The notes under the pieces were generated by a model. That model saw nothing but the letters and a program-made list of their open reading frames with translations. It was not told where the DNA came from and did no database searches. A stretch of DNA of 64,000 bases, taken from assembly GCF_014656295.1 (NCBI RefSeq), contig NZ_BNCD01000010.1, positions 124,001 to 188,000 of the forward strand, read 5' to 3'. A program made the position numbers and the translations under genes. The number at the start of each line of letters is the position of its first letter. Within the stretch, counting starts at the first letter, position 1. The DNA comes from Streptomyces sulfonofaciens (GTDB taxonomy: Bacteria > Actinomycetota > Actinomycetes > Streptomycetales > Streptomycetaceae). Shown here piece by piece: positions 34,513 to 43,432 of this stretch.

Positions 34513-35306
34513 GCGGTTGCCCGGCCGCCCAGGGACCCGTCGTCCACGACCCCTCGTCCCTGCCCGCCGACGACAACGTCAACGCGTACACCTTCTGCGT
34601 GGAACTGGCCGGCACCCAGTGGTTCCTCCAGAAGGGCAAGATGATCGCCTACTACGGCACGGTGGAGTTCGACGGCGTCGGGCACGGCCGTCTCGACCGG
34701 CTGGTGCGCACGTCCTTCCACTCCCCGCTGCACGCGAGCGACTGGGTGGTGGCCGGGGGACACGGCAAGATGCTGCTGGCCGACCGCGCCTTCGACGTGA
34801 ACTCGTACGACCTCGACGACGGCAATCTGACGATCCGCTCCGGCAATCTGCTCGCTTTTCAGCCAAGTCTCTCGCTCAAGCAGTCCATCGTGCCGGGCTT
34901 CCTCACCCTCATCGGTACGGGGAAGTTCGTGGCCGCCTCCAACGGCCCGGTGGTCTTCATGGAGCCGCCGATCCGGGTGGATCCGCAGGCCCTGGTCGGC
35001 TGGGCCGACTGCCCCTCGCCCTGCCACCACTACGACCACGGGTACCTCACGGGTGTGCTCGGCGGGCTGCGGGCGCTGACGGGGGTCGGCGGGGCGTCCG
35101 GCGAGGAGCACCAGTTCGAGTTCGTGGGGGCGGGCACCGTGCTGCTGCAGTCCACCGAGACGCTGATGCCCGAGCGGGCCGTCGGGGAGGTGGCGCGGGG
35201 GGCCGGTGTGCCCGGCGGCGGCCCCTGCGGGCCGGAGGGCGGGCCGGGGGCGGGGTCGCGCCCGTCCGGACAGCTCGGCGGACTCCAGCGTCGCTTCGGG
35301 CTGTGA
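34509..35306 (+). CDS. AIM24 family protein, copy 3
   Basis: 265 residues. AIM24 domain from about 25 to 220 (TFCVELAGTQWFLQKGKMIAYYG, FQPSLSLKQSIVPGF) with an unusual insertion DCPSPCHHYDHG, a Cys/His-rich loop that might bind metal. A Gly/Pro-rich tail of 45 residues ends the chain. GTGA overlap with copy 2. Confidence 0.88.
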   Translation: MSGCPAAQGPVVHDPSSLPADDNVNAYTFCVELAGTQWFLQKGKMIAYYGTVEFDGVGHGRLDRLVRTSFHSPLHASDWVVAGGHGKMLLADRAFDVNSYDLDDGNLTIRSGNLLAFQPSLSLKQSIVPGFLTLIGTGKFVAASNGPVVFMEPPIRVDPQALVGWADCPSPCHHYDHGYLTGVLGGLRALTGVGGASGEEHQFEFVGAGTVLLQSTETLMPERAVGEVARGAGVPGGGPCGPEGGPGAGSRPSGQLGGLQRRFGL

Positions 35307-35367
35307 GCGGTAGTCTGCGCAGTGTGACGCCGACGAGGGCGCGCACCCCTCCCCCGTCGGCTCGAAG

Positions 35368-35386
35368 TCAGGGGAGGTGCCCCTGA
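35368..35386. terminator. Short hairpin after the AIM24 operon
   Basis: TCAGGGG/CCCCTGA with a 5-nt loop, 62 nt after the copy 3 stop and before the MarR promoter. Confidence 0.5.
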
Positions 35387-35437
35387 TCACAGCGACTTAC
35401 TCGTTCGTATTTCAACTTCTTAGGTAGAATCGATTCC

Positions 35438-35914
35438 ATGGAGACCGAGACGGCCACGCGCTGGCTGACCGACGCGGAACAGTGCGCGTGGCGCACTCAT
35501 CTCGACGTCAACCGGCTGCTGGTTTACCAGTTGGAGAAGGACCTGCAGCCCTTCGGGCTGACCATGAACGACTACGAGATCCTGGTCAATCTCTCGGAGT
35601 CCGAGGACCAGCGGATGCGGATGAGCGATCTGGCCTCGGCCACCCTGCAGTCCAAGAGCCGCCTCTCGCACCAGATCACCCGCATGGAGGGGGCCGGTCT
35701 GGTGCGGCGGGAGAACTGCGAGTCCGACCGGCGCGGCCTGTACGCGGTGCTCACCGACCTCGGCATGGAGACCATGCGGAAGGCCGCGCCTCACCACGTC
35801 GACTCCGTCCGGCGGCACTTCATCGACCTGCTCTCCCCCGAGGCCCTGGCCGAGCTGCACACCTCGCTCGCCCCGATCGCGGAGCACCTGCGCGCCCAGC
35901 GCAACCGCGCCTGA
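35438..35914 (+). CDS. MarR-family regulator
   Basis: 158 residues with a winged helix (MRMSDLASATLQSKSRLSHQITRMEGAGLV and the wing CESDRRGLYAVLTDLG). A perfect -10 TAGAAT (35425-35430) lies 7 nt before ATG 35438, so the mRNA is leaderless. The 40 nt before it are strikingly AT-rich for this genome and could hold its own operator. One Cys in the wing region (RENCESD) may be redox-sensitive. Convergent with meaB. Confidence 0.9.
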   Translation: METETATRWLTDAEQCAWRTHLDVNRLLVYQLEKDLQPFGLTMNDYEILVNLSESEDQRMRMSDLASATLQSKSRLSHQITRMEGAGLVRRENCESDRRGLYAVLTDLGMETMRKAAPHHVDSVRRHFIDLLSPEALAELHTSLAPIAEHLRAQRNRA

Positions 35915-36006
35915 CGGCCGAGAGGGGCGCGGAGGTGCCCCGGCCGGACCCGGGGCGCCTCGGACGACCACCGCACACCCGCGGCCGGCTCCCGGGCGCC
36001 CGGGAG

Positions 36007-36028
36007 CCCCGCCCCCCGAGGGGCGGGG
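36007..36028. terminator. Terminator between convergent marR and meaB
   Basis: Perfect 9-bp stem CCCCGCCCC/GGGGCGGGG with a 4-nt loop. Confidence 0.7.
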
Positions 36029-36076
36029 AAGGGTGCACGAAGGACGCGGCGGGCCCACGCCCCGCCTCGCCCGGGC

Positions 36077-37033
36077 TCAGTGCCGCGTGACGCCCGCCAC
36101 CAACTCGTCCGCGGCGCCGTAGGGATCGAGTTCTCCCGAGACGACCCGCTCGGCCAGGGCGCTCACGCGCCGGTCCCCGTGCAGGTCCCCGATCCGCTCG
36201 CGGAGCGCGGTGACCGCGATGGTCTCGATCTCCTTCGCCGCACGGGCCAGCCGGCGCCCGGCGAGCACCCCGCGCTCCTCCATCCAGGCCCGGTGCTTCT
36301 CCAGGGCCTCCACGACCTCCTCGACGCCTTCCTGCCGGGCGGCGACGGTCTTCACGATGGGCGGGCGCCAGTCGTCCGGAGCTCGGGACTCGCCGAGGCC
36401 GAGCATGTGGTTGAGCTCGCGGACGGTGGCATCGGCGCCGTCCCGGTCGGCCTTGTTCACGACGTAGACGTCGCCGATCTCCAGGATGCCGGCCTTCGCG
36501 GCCTGGATGCCGTCGCCCATCCCCGGCGCCAGCAGGACCACGGAGGTGTCGGCCTGCGAGGCGATCTCCACCTCGGACTGCCCGACCCCCACCGTCTCGA
36601 CCAGGACCACGTCGCACCCGGCCGCGTCCAGTACCCGGATGGCCTGCGGGGCGGCCCAGGCGAGGCCCCCGAGGTGGCCGCGGGTGGCCATCGAGCGGAT
36701 GTAGACGCCCGGGTCCGAGGCGTGCTCCGACATCCGCACCCGGTCGCCCAGCAGCGCTCCCCCGGAGAACGGCGACGACGGGTCCACGGCCAGCACACCG
36801 ACCCGCTTCCCGGTCCGCCGGTAGGCCGTCACCAGCGCGGAGGTCGAGGTCGACTTGCCGACGCCGGGCGATCCGGTGAGCCCGACGACGTACGCCCGGC
36901 CGGCCAGCGGCGCCAGGGCCGCCATGACCTCCCTCAGTTGCCCGGAGGCCCCCTCCACCAGGGAGATCAGCCGCGCCACAGCCCGCGGTCTGCCCTCCCT
37001 GGCCTGGGCGACCAGCGTGGCGACATCCTGCAT
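36077..37033 (-). CDS. meaB: MeaB-type G-protein chaperone of B12-dependent mutases
   Basis: 318 residues of the SIMIBI class. Walker A GSPGVGKST, switch region AVDPSSPFSGGALLGDRVRM, VETVGVGQSEVEI and NKADRDGAD are present. MeaB uses GTP to protect and reload adenosylcobalamin in methylmalonyl- or isobutyryl-CoA mutase. ATG 37033 has GGAG 5 nt upstream; a longer frame to 37198 would run into the thiolase gene. It lies 110 nt behind the thiolase on the same strand. icmA is 9 kb away. Confidence 0.94.
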   Translation of the reverse strand: MQDVATLVAQAREGRPRAVARLISLVEGASGQLREVMAALAPLAGRAYVVGLTGSPGVGKSTSTSALVTAYRRTGKRVGVLAVDPSSPFSGGALLGDRVRMSEHASDPGVYIRSMATRGHLGGLAWAAPQAIRVLDAAGCDVVLVETVGVGQSEVEIASQADTSVVLLAPGMGDGIQAAKAGILEIGDVYVVNKADRDGADATVRELNHMLGLGESRAPDDWRPPIVKTVAARQEGVEEVVEALEKHRAWMEERGVLAGRRLARAAKEIETIAVTALRERIGDLHGDRRVSALAERVVSGELDPYGAADELVAGVTRH

Positions 37034-37143
37034 CACAGCTCCGTTCGTCCGCACGGCCCGCGGCCGCGGCCGCGGTACCACCACCGCAGGCCCGCCGCGG
37101 ACCTGCTCCTCGGGCGCGCCTGCTGGCTCGACGGCGCGTGCCC

Positions 37144-38346
37144 TCAGGCGCCGGGCACCCGCACGATCAGGGCGTCCCCCTGGCCGCCGCCACCGCACAG
37201 GCCCGCCGCGCCCACGCCGCCGCCGCGCCGCTTCAGCTCCAGCGCGAGGTGCAGCACGAGCCGCGCACCGGACATCCCGATCGGGTGACCGAGGGCGATC
37301 GCGCCGCCGTTGACGTTCACCCTTTCAGACGACACGTCCAGGTCCTTCATCGACTGCACGAGGACCGCCGCGAACGCTTCGTTGATCTCGATCAGGTCGA
37401 GGTCCTGGACGGTGAGCCCCTGCTTCTTCAGGGCGTGCTGGATGGCGCCTGAGGGCTGGGAGTGCAGGGAGTTGTCCGGTCCCGCGACGTTGCCGTGCGC
37501 GCCGATCTCGGCGAGCCAGGTGAGGCCGAGCGCCTCGGCCCGCGCCCTGCTCATCACGACGACCGCCGCGGCGCCGTCGGAGATCTGCGAGGAGGAGCCC
37601 GCGGTGATGGTGCCCTCCGCGTGGAAGGCCGGCCGCAGCCGGGCCAGGGTCTCGACCGTGGTGTCGGCCCTGATGCCCTCGTCCGCGGCGAGGACGACCG
37701 GCTCGCCGCGCCGCTGCGGGATCCGCACGGGCGTGATCTCCTCGTCGAAGAGCCCGGCTTCCCGAGCGGCGGCGGCCCGCTGGTGCGAGAGCGCGGCGAG
37801 GGCGTCCTGCTCGGCCCGGCCGATGCGCAGCCGGGCGTTGTGCCGCTCGGTGGACTCGCCCATGGCGATGTCCTCGAAGGAGTCGGTCAGGCCGTCGTGC
37901 GCCATGGCGTCCAGCATCTCGATGGCGCCGTACTTGAAGCCCTTGCGGGATCCCGGCAGCAGGTGCGGGGCGTTGGTCATGGACTCCTGGCCGCCGGCGA
38001 CGACCACGTCGAACTCACCGGCGCGGATGAGCTGGTCGGCGAGCGCGATGGCGTCGAGTCCGGACAGGCAGACCTTGTTGACGGTGAGCGCGGGGACGTC
38101 CATGGGGATGCCCGCCTTGACGGCGGCCTGCCGCGCCGGGATCTGGCCGGCGCCGGCCTGCAGCACCTGCCCCATGATCACGTACTGCACCTGGTCGCCG
38201 CTGATCCCGGCCCGTTCGAGTGCGGCCCTGATGGCGAAGCCGCCCAGGTCGGCGCCCGTGAAGGGCGACAGGGAGCCGAGCAGCCGCCCCATCGGGGTGC
38301 GGGCGCCCGCGACGATCACTGAGGTGGTGCCGTTGGTTGCAGACAT
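37144..38346 (-). CDS. Acetyl-CoA C-acetyltransferase (thiolase)
   Basis: 400 residues, full-length thiolase. Nucleophile Cys in NKVCLSGLDA, His in NEAFAAV region and GGAIALGHPIGMSGAR, and the C-terminal acid/base Cys in GLCGGGGQGDA. It condenses two acetyl-CoA or cleaves acetoacetyl-CoA. ATG 38346 (MSATNGTTSVIVAGARTPMG). Stands upstream of meaB and divergent from the epimerase gene, in keeping with short-chain acyl-CoA metabolism. Confidence 0.94.
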   Translation of the reverse strand: MSATNGTTSVIVAGARTPMGRLLGSLSPFTGADLGGFAIRAALERAGISGDQVQYVIMGQVLQAGAGQIPARQAAVKAGIPMDVPALTVNKVCLSGLDAIALADQLIRAGEFDVVVAGGQESMTNAPHLLPGSRKGFKYGAIEMLDAMAHDGLTDSFEDIAMGESTERHNARLRIGRAEQDALAALSHQRAAAAREAGLFDEEITPVRIPQRRGEPVVLAADEGIRADTTVETLARLRPAFHAEGTITAGSSSQISDGAAAVVVMSRARAEALGLTWLAEIGAHGNVAGPDNSLHSQPSGAIQHALKKQGLTVQDLDLIEINEAFAAVLVQSMKDLDVSSERVNVNGGAIALGHPIGMSGARLVLHLALELKRRGGGVGAAGLCGGGGQGDALIVRVPGA

Positions 38347-38792
38347 GACGTGCGATTCCCTTTCCAGCGTACGGCTGAGACGGCGGCCGGCCGAGCGGGC
38401 CGGCCGCCCGGGTGGCGGGACGGGTGGCGGGACGGGTACGGCGCGGGCGGCGCCGGACCGGCCACCGCGCGCGTCCCGCGGACCACCCGTACGGCCGATA
38501 ACGGCCGTACGGCCGATACGGCCCATACGACTGATGCGGCGAGGAGTGGATGAGGGGTAGTAGGGCGGATACGGCAGATGATGCAGACGGACCTTCGACA
38601 ACTGCGGGAGTGACATCGGTACTCCCGGGCTCTCGGGTCCCCGGGGCCCCGGCCGCGGTGCGGTGGGGCGGACAGGGGCAGTGAACGATGGTTCACTTGA
38701 ATGTACTGGCCGGTACGCCGTCCGTCATCGTCGCGGTAGTGTGATCGCGCGCACGTTGCGTAACCACACCCCGAGACGCTGCACTGTGGGCC
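38347..38792. promoter_or_regulatory. Divergent region thiolase/mce with a palindrome and hairpins
   Basis: 446 nt. An 18-bp palindrome AGTGAAC-GATG-GTTCACT at 38680-38697 is a likely operator near the mce promoter. A perfect 11-bp-arm hairpin at 38487-38512 (CCGTACGGCCG-ATAA-CGGCCGTACGG) sits among further CCGATACGG-like repeats, about 140 nt upstream of the thiolase ATG. No gene seen. Confidence 0.6.
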
Positions 38793-39242
38793 ATGCTGAC
38801 GAGAATCGACCACATCGGAATCGCCTGCTTCGACCTGGACGCGACCGTCGAGTTCTACCGCGCGACCTACGGCTTCGAGGTGCACCACACCGAGGTCAAC
38901 GAGGAGCAGGGCGTGCGCGAGGCCATGCTGCGGATCAACACCACGGACGACGGCGGCGCCTCCTACCTGCAACTGCTCGAACCGGTCCGGGAGGACTGCG
39001 CCGTCGCCAAGTGGCTCGCCAAGAACGGGGAGGGCGTGCACCACATCGCCTTCGGCACGCCGGACGTCGCCGCCGACGCCGCGGACATCGGGGACAAGGG
39101 CGTGCGCGTCCTCTACGACAGCCCGCGCACCGGCTCGATGGGCTCGCAGATCACCTTCCTGCACCCGAAGGACTGTCACGGTGTGCTCACCGAACTGGTG
39201 ACGTCCGCCCCGGCCCGGCCCGCCGCGCCGCCCGAGCACTGA
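38793..39242 (+). CDS. mce: Methylmalonyl-CoA epimerase
   Basis: 149 residues, VOC fold. N-terminal IDHIGIACFDLD (metal His), AMLRINT, YLQLLEPV (metal Glu region) and GVHHIAF (metal His) mark the epimerase family, which interconverts (2R)- and (2S)-methylmalonyl-CoA. Needed to feed methylmalonyl-CoA into polyketide synthesis or the mutase. It precedes scy, as I recall for S. coelicolor. ATG 38793; ribosome site weak. Confidence 0.94.
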   Translation: MLTRIDHIGIACFDLDATVEFYRATYGFEVHHTEVNEEQGVREAMLRINTTDDGGASYLQLLEPVREDCAVAKWLAKNGEGVHHIAFGTPDVAADAADIGDKGVRVLYDSPRTGSMGSQITFLHPKDCHGVLTELVTSAPARPAAPPEH

Positions 39243-39245
39243 CCC

Positions 39246-39267
39246 CCTGCGGGCCCGGCCCCGCAGG
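39246..39267. terminator. Terminator after mce
   Basis: CCTGCGGG/CCCGCAGG with a 6-nt loop, 3 nt after the stop codon. Confidence 0.7.
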
Positions 39268-39561
39268 CCGCCCGCCGTGCCCGCCGTGCCCCGGCGCGGG
39301 CGTACGCGGTGCGCCCGGCGGAAAAGCCCCTCGGCCAGGCCAACCGGAAATGCGGGAACGGTAGGGTTGTCAGCGGTCGTCCGGGCTTGGAGTTTCACCA
39401 GTGGCGGCCGCGACCGGGGTCCGGGTTTCGGGGGGCGAGCGTCGGGGCACCAGCCCGTGTTCCGCCGTTGATCTGACACCATTTCCCCGGGGGCCCTGTC
39501 CGGTCGGACGGGCGGGGCTCGTTCGGAGAACTTGCGACCATGGGACGGATGGGACCGCATA
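39268..39561. other. Upstream region of scy
   Basis: About 290 nt, no gene seen. A candidate in-frame TTG start for scy at 39532 is preceded by GGAG only 3 nt away; the GTG at 39562 is preferred. Confidence 0.4.
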
Positions 39562-42500
39562 GTGCGGGGCTACGAACGCCAGGAGCGAGAGCGGGCTGAG
39601 GTCGACCACCTCTCTCGGTTCGAGGCCGAGATGGAGCGGCTGAAGACCGAGCGGGAGAAGGCCGTCCAGCACGCCGAGGACCTCGGCTATCAGGTCGAGG
39701 TGTTGCGCGCCAAGCTGCACGAGGCGCGCCGTGCTCTGGCGACCCGTCCCGCCTACGACGGCGGCGACATCGGCTACCAGGCCGAGCAGATGCTGCGCAA
39801 TGCCCAGACCCAGGCCGACCAGCTTCGCGCCGACGCCGAGCGCGAGCTGCGCGAGGCCCGCGCACAGACCCAGCGCATCCTCCAGGAGCACGCGGAGCAG
39901 CAGGCCAGGATGCAGGCGGAGCTGCACGCGGAGGCCGTCTCCCGCCGCCAGCAGCTCGACCAGGAGCTGGCCGAGCGCCGCGCCACCGTCGAGTCCCACG
40001 TCAACGAGAACGTCGCCTGGGCCGAGCAACTCCGCGCCCGCACCGAGCAGCAGGCCCGCCGGCTCCTGGACGAGTCGAGGGCCGAGGCCGACCAGGCCAT
40101 CACGGCCGCCCGCGCCGACGCCGAGCGGCTGACCGCCCAGGCCCGCCAGCGGCTGACCGAGGAGGCGGAGGCGGCCCGGGCCGAGGCGGAGGCGCTGCTG
40201 CGCCGCGCCCGCGCCGACGCCGAGCGGATGCTGAACGCCGCCTCAACCCAGGCCCAGGAGGCCACCGACCACGCGGAGGCGCTGCGCAGTTCCACGGCCA
40301 GCGAGTCGGAGCAAGCTCGGCGGCGCGCCGCCGAGCTGAGCCGGGCCGCAGAGCAGCGGATGGCCGAGGCCGAGAGGGCCCTTCGGCAGGCCCAGGCCGA
40401 CGCGGAGAAGGTCCTCACCCAGGCCAAGGAGGAGGCGGCCAAGCGGATCGCCGGCGCCGAGGCCACCAACGAGCAGCGCACCCGTACGGCCAAGGAGCAG
40501 GTCGCGCGGCTGGTCGCCGAGGCCACCAAGGAGGCGGAGGCAGGCAAGGCGGAGGCCGAGCAGCTCGTCGCCGACGCCAGGGCCGAGGGCGAGAAGCTGA
40601 TCGCCCAGGCCGCCGAGAAGGCCCGTACGGTCACCGCGGAGGAGACCGCCTCCCAACTGGCCAAGGCCGCGCACACCGCGGAGGAGGTGGTCACCAAGGC
40701 GTCCGACGATGCCAAGGCGACCACCAAGGCCGCCGCCGAGGAGGCCGAGCGGATCCGCCGCGAGGCGGAGCAGGAGGCCGACCGGCTCCGCTCCGAGGCG
40801 CACGACATCGCCGAGCAGCTCAAGGGCGCCGCCAAGGACGACACCAAGGAGTACCGCGCCAAGACGGTCGAGCTCCAGGAAGAGGCGCGCCGGCTGCGCG
40901 GCGAGGCCGAGCAACTGCGTGCCGAGGCGGTGGCCGAGGGCGAGCGGATCCGCGGCGAGGCGCGCCGCGAGGCCGTGCAGCAGATCGAGGAGGCGGCGAA
41001 CAGCGCCGAGGAGCTGCTGACCAAGGCCAAGGCCGACGCGCACGAGATGCGCACCACCGCGAGGACCGAGTCGGAGAAGGTGCGCACCGACGCCATCGAG
41101 CGTGCCACCGCCCTGCGCAAGCAGGCCGACGAGGCGATGGAGCGCAGCCGCGCCGAGGCCGAGCGGCAGCGCACGGAGGCCGCCGAGCAGGCCGAGAAGG
41201 TCAGGTCGGAGGCGGACCGCGCCGCACGGGAGCGGCAGGAGGAGACCGCGCGGGCGATCGCGGCCCGGGAGGCGGAGTCCGACCGTGAGGTGGCGCGCAA
41301 GCACGCCGAGGCCGAGGAACGGCTGACCGCCGCCGAGCAGGCCCTGAAGGACGCGCGCAACGAGGCAGAACGGCTGCGCAGCAAGGCCGCGCAGGAGACG
41401 GACCGGCTGCGCACCGAGGCGGCCGAGCGCATCAGGACCCTCCAGACGCAGGCCGAGGCGGAGGCGGAACGGCTGCGCACGGAGGCCGCGGCGGACGCGT
41501 CGGCGGCCCGTGCCGAGGGCGAGAACATCGCCGTGCGGCTGCGTTCCGAGGCCGCCGCGGAGGCCGAGCAGCTCAAGTCGGAGGCCCAGGACTCCGCGGA
41601 CCGCATCCGCAGCGAGGCCGCCGCCGCCGCCGAGCGGGTCGGCGCGGAGGCCGCCGAGGCGCTGTCGGCCGCCCAGGAGGAGGCCGCGCGGCGGCGCCGC
41701 GAGGCCGAGGAACTGCTCGGCTCGGCCCGCGCGGAGGCCGACCAGGAGCGCGAACGGGCCCGCGAGCAGAGCGAGGACCTGCTGGCCTCCGCGCGCAAGC
41801 GGGTGGCGGAGGCCCAGGCGGAGGCGGTGCGGCTGGTCGACGAGGCCGACCGGCGCGCCGGCGAGTTGGTCTCCGCCGCGGAGCAGACCGCCCAGTCGGT
41901 GCGGGACTCGGTGGCCGGGCTGCACGAACAGGCCCAGGAGGAGATCGCCGGGCTCAGGTCGGCGGCGGAGCACGCCGCGGAACGCCTCCGTGCCGAGGCG
42001 CAGGAGGAGTCCGAGCGGGTCCGTTCCGACGCCTATGCCGAGCGGGAGCGGGCCGGCGAGGACGCGAGCCGCATCAGGCGCGAGGCGCAGGAGGAGTCCG
42101 GCGCCGCCAAGGCGCTCGCCGAACGGACCGTCAACGAGGCGATCGCCGAGGCCGACCGGCTGCGCACCGAGGCCCGCGAGGACGCCAACAAGCGCAGGTC
42201 CGACGCCGCGGAGCAGGCCGACAAGCTGATCGCGGAGGCCACCGGCGAGGCGGAGCGGGTGCGTGCCGAGGCCGCGGAGACGCTCGGCTCCGCGCAGCAG
42301 CACGCCGAGCGCACCCGCACCGAGGCGGAGCGCGTCAGGACGGAGGCGGCCGCGGAGGCCGAGCGGGTCACCACCGCGGCCCGCGAGGAGGCGGACCGGC
42401 TGCTGGACGAGGCGCGCAAGGACGCCAACAAGCGCCGCTCCGAGGCCGCCGAGCAGGCCGACACCCTCATCACCGAGGTCGCGGCGGAGGCGGACAAGCT

Positions 42501-43251
42501 CACCGCCCAGGCCCAGCAGGCCGCGCAGCGCACCACGGCGGAGGCCGAGACGCAGGCCGACACCATGGTCGGTGCGGCCCGCAGCGAGGCCGAGCGGCTG
42601 GTCTCCGAGGCGACCATCGAGGGCAACTCGCTGGTGGAGAAGGCCCGCGCGGACGCCGACGAGCTGCTGGTCGGCGCGCGCCGGGACGCCACCGCCATCC
42701 GGGAGCGCGCCGAGGAGCTGCGCGAGCGGATCACCAGCGAGATCGAGAAGCTGCACGACCGGGCCCGGCGGGAGTCGGCGGAGGCGATGAAGTCCGCGGG
42801 CGAGCGCTGCGACGCACTGGTACGGGCCGCGGAGGAGCAGCGCGCCGAGGCGGAGGCCAAGGCGTCGGAACTGCTGGCGAAGGCCAACTCCGAGGCCAGC
42901 AGCATCCGCATCGCCGCGGTCAAGAAGGCCGAGACGCTGATCAAGGAGGCCGAGCAGAAGAACGCCGAGGCGACCCGCGACGCCGAGCGGATGAGGAGCG
43001 AGGCCGAGGCGGAGGCGCACCGGATCGTCACGGAGGGCAAGCACGAACTGGACGTGCTGGCCCGCCGCCGCGAGGACATCAACGCCGAGATCTCCCGGGT
43101 GCAGGACGTGCTGGAGGCGCTGGAGTCCTTCGAGGCTCCGGCCTCCGGCAGCGGCAAGTCGGGCTCGGGCGGCGGTGCGGGTGGCTCGGGGGTCAAAGCG
43201 GCCGCAGGAGCGGGTGCAACTCCTTCGAGTGGCAAGTCGAAGGAAAGCTAG
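39562..43251 (+). CDS. scy: Scy, giant coiled-coil polarity scaffold
   Basis: 1229 residues, almost wholly coiled coil. The first about 50 residues (VRGYERQERERAEVDHLSRFEAEMERLKTE is the opening region, only part cited here as VRGYERQERER) lead into long Ala/Glu/Arg repeats built on EAERLRTEA-like hendecads. A Gly/Ser tail of about 40 residues ends the chain. Scy is the molecular assembler of the Streptomyces tip-organising centre; it recruits DivIVA and FilP. It is somewhat shorter than the S. coelicolor protein (about 1326 residues). GTG 39562 chosen by similarity to that start; TTG 39532 possible. filP follows. Confidence 0.93.
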   Translation: MRGYERQERERAEVDHLSRFEAEMERLKTEREKAVQHAEDLGYQVEVLRAKLHEARRALATRPAYDGGDIGYQAEQMLRNAQTQADQLRADAERELREARAQTQRILQEHAEQQARMQAELHAEAVSRRQQLDQELAERRATVESHVNENVAWAEQLRARTEQQARRLLDESRAEADQAITAARADAERLTAQARQRLTEEAEAARAEAEALLRRARADAERMLNAASTQAQEATDHAEALRSSTASESEQARRRAAELSRAAEQRMAEAERALRQAQADAEKVLTQAKEEAAKRIAGAEATNEQRTRTAKEQVARLVAEATKEAEAGKAEAEQLVADARAEGEKLIAQAAEKARTVTAEETASQLAKAAHTAEEVVTKASDDAKATTKAAAEEAERIRREAEQEADRLRSEAHDIAEQLKGAAKDDTKEYRAKTVELQEEARRLRGEAEQLRAEAVAEGERIRGEARREAVQQIEEAANSAEELLTKAKADAHEMRTTARTESEKVRTDAIERATALRKQADEAMERSRAEAERQRTEAAEQAEKVRSEADRAARERQEETARAIAAREAESDREVARKHAEAEERLTAAEQALKDARNEAERLRSKAAQETDRLRTEAAERIRTLQTQAEAEAERLRTEAAADASAARAEGENIAVRLRSEAAAEAEQLKSEAQDSADRIRSEAAAAAERVGAEAAEALSAAQEEAARRRREAEELLGSARAEADQERERAREQSEDLLASARKRVAEAQAEAVRLVDEADRRAGELVSAAEQTAQSVRDSVAGLHEQAQEEIAGLRSAAEHAAERLRAEAQEESERVRSDAYAERERAGEDASRIRREAQEESGAAKALAERTVNEAIAEADRLRTEAREDANKRRSDAAEQADKLIAEATGEAERVRAEAAETLGSAQQHAERTRTEAERVRTEAAAEAERVTTAAREEADRLLDEARKDANKRRSEAAEQADTLITEVAAEADKLTAQAQQAAQRTTAEAETQADTMVGAARSEAERLVSEATIEGNSLVEKARADADELLVGARRDATAIRERAEELRERITSEIEKLHDRARRESAEAMKSAGERCDALVRAAEEQRAEAEAKASELLAKANSEASSIRIAAVKKAETLIKEAEQKNAEATRDAERMRSEAEAEAHRIVTEGKHELDVLARRREDINAEISRVQDVLEALESFEAPASGSGKSGSGGGAGGSGVKAAAGAGATPSSGKSKES

Positions 43252-43347
43252 CCAGGCGGGTAACTTCTGTGGTTATAGGGACCCTTGGGGCTCCGCTGGC
43301 AAGAGGTGCGGCGGTTCCCCACCCAAAAGGGGTGTCAATCTCCAGAT

Positions 43348-43380
43348 CAAACGGGCATCTGCTCGATGCCACGCCGTTTG
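43348..43380. promoter_or_regulatory. Hairpin in the scy-filP gap
   Basis: CAAACGG/CCGTTTG outer stem and GGCAT/ATGCC inner stem, 52 nt before the filP ATG. It could terminate scy readthrough or shape the filP leader. A TTATAG-like -10 lies further up near 43275. Confidence 0.45.
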
Positions 43381-43432
43381 GACCCCTAGGATTCCCTCTA
43401 TCACCTCACCGGTCTCATTCGACAGGAACCCC

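Noticed and set aside
36077..37198. Longer meaB start at 37198
   Set aside because: It would overlap the thiolase 3' end and adds an Arg/Pro-rich stretch; ATG 37033 has a good GGAG and matches family length.
39774..43044. Very long minus-strand frames opposite scy (674 and 933 codons)
   Set aside because: Low-complexity mirror images of the Ala/Glu/Arg coiled-coil codons; scy on the plus strand is a recognised gene.
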